Assembly (NCBI GenBank): GCA_030549775.1
Contig: CM060177.1
Coordinates: forward strand, 64,358,638-64,422,637
DNA from: Tamarix chinensis
Lineage: Eukaryota > Streptophyta > Magnoliopsida > Caryophyllales > Tamaricaceae
DNA: 64,000 nt
Reading direction: 5' to 3'
The notes beneath the pieces are model-generated. The model had not been told where the DNA came from. It did not search any database and worked only from the letters and a program-made list of their open reading frames with translations. This document shows positions 63,172 to 64,000 of the stretch, piece by piece. Position 1 is the first letter of the stretch; each line of letters begins with the position of its first letter. A program made the position numbers and the translations under genes.

Positions 63172-64000
63172 AGGCTCTATTAGTCCTAGGTAATCCTAAA
63201 ACAAAGTCCAAAGATACATCAACCCAAGGATGGTTAGAGACAGGTAAGGGAGTATATAAACCAAAAGGTTTTGAAGTAGTTTTTGCCTGCCTACAATTAA
63301 TACAATTGACACAATGTTTTAAAACATCCTTTTTCATGTGTGGCCAGTAAAAATGTTCAATTAAAACATCTAGAGTTTTCTGAGATCCTAGATGTGCCAT
63401 TAACCCACCACTATGGGCTTCTTGAATTAATAACCCTCTATAAGAGCATGCAGGAATACACAACCTATTTTCCCTAAAAAAATATCCTTCATTAATAAAA
63501 TACTTTCCTTGTGAGGAAACTTCACACCTTTTATAGATTTCTTTAAAATCAGTATCTTCTAAGTATAATAGTTTAATACTGGAAAAACCTAATAAAATAG
63601 TATCAGCAGCATTTAATAAAGCATATCTCCTAGATAAAGCATCTGCAACTATATTATCACTACCTTTTTTATATTTAATTATGTAAGGAAAACTCTCAAT
63701 GAATTCTATCCATCTACCTTGTCTTCTATTTAATTTTGATTGATTTTTTAAATACTTAATAGCTTCCTGATCAGTATTAATTACAAATTCTCTATGCCAC
63801 AAATAATGTTGCCACACTTCCAAAGCCCTTACTAAAGCATACAGTTCTTTTTCATAAGTAGAATAATTCAAAGTACTACCATTTAGTTTCTCACTAAAAT
63901 AAGCTATTGGTTTTCCCTCTTGAGAAATTACAGCCCCTATTCCTAACCCTGAAGTATCACAATCTAATTCAAACATCTTTTCAAAGTCAGGAAGACTCAA
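63170..64000 (-). pseudogene. Ty3/gypsy pol: RNase H and integrase N-terminus (runs off window)
   Basis: The frame is open to the window edge, so it continues beyond it; the ATG at the edge is probably internal. It contains the end of reverse transcriptase and RNase H with [16 protein letters not shown] (residues 12-27), [15 protein letters not shown] (D77) and VADALSRR (D120). Then comes the integrase zinc finger with H196, H203, C233 and C236, and the first catalytic aspartate in DVSLDFV (D265). It ends at a TAA at about 63,170, caused by the one-base shift that separates it from the rest of integrase. All family residues visible here are kept, so this element is younger than the one in copy A. 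Confidence 0.9.

Noticed and set aside
1..64000. tRNA, rRNA or other structured RNA genes
   Set aside because: No cloverleaf-like block or rRNA-like sequence was recognised by eye. A covariance-model scan would be needed to exclude small RNAs.

Overview
The window reads as plant nuclear DNA, probably from a eudicot or similar angiosperm. It is very AT-rich and full of decayed transposable elements, and no intact host gene is visible. The evidence is Ty3/gypsy gag-pol remnants with a plant-type primer binding site for initiator tRNA-Met, Ty1/copia fragments, an L1-type LINE tail, a hAT-like MITE with 8-bp target duplications, and an intron-bearing fragment of a plant PP2C phosphatase gene. I cannot name the species.

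The main structure is a segment present three times. Copy A (1 to about 17,299, forward, running off the left edge) and copy C (about 37,697 to 53,533, inverted) are close relatives; about 5 mismatches in 200 bases were counted by eye at 12,901-13,095. Copy B (about 27,583 to 37,516, forward) covers only part of the segment and is clearly older, at roughly 13% mismatch in a short stretch. A and C share a 5'-truncated LINE, a hAT-like MITE and an orphan gypsy integrase zinc-finger fragment at matching sites, so those insertions predate the A/C duplication. A 5.2-kb, internally deleted Ty3/gypsy element (1,673-6,910) lies only in A. C and B both carry its uninterrupted target site, which dates the insertion after the A/C split. 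A third partial copy of the GC-rich end of the segment lies at 53,535-54,990.

Between A and B (17,300-27,582) lies sequence found once in the window. It holds a reverse-strand gypsy gag pseudogene split by a 941-bp solo LTR with a perfect 5-bp target duplication, copia gag and RNase H scraps, a PP2C pseudogene fragment with its introns (24,627-24,876) and a single exon-like phosphohexomutase fragment (25,695-25,733). The two host-gene fragments lie about 0.8 kb apart on the same strand, which suggests capture or a patchwork of gene debris.

To the right of C there is a minisatellite with higher-order structure (about 88 bp, made of three roughly 29-bp monomers; 55,112-55,990), three divergent tandem copies of a repeat of about 0.8 kb (56,565-58,865), a likely solo LTR (59,215-60,094), and the 3' half of another Ty3/gypsy element on the reverse strand (3' LTR 61,438-62,241, then integrase and RNase H up to the window end). 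That last element is the best preserved: its visible catalytic residues are present and one frameshift breaks its reading frame.

The window therefore records transposition and duplication history more than gene function. No cellular pathway is encoded intact.
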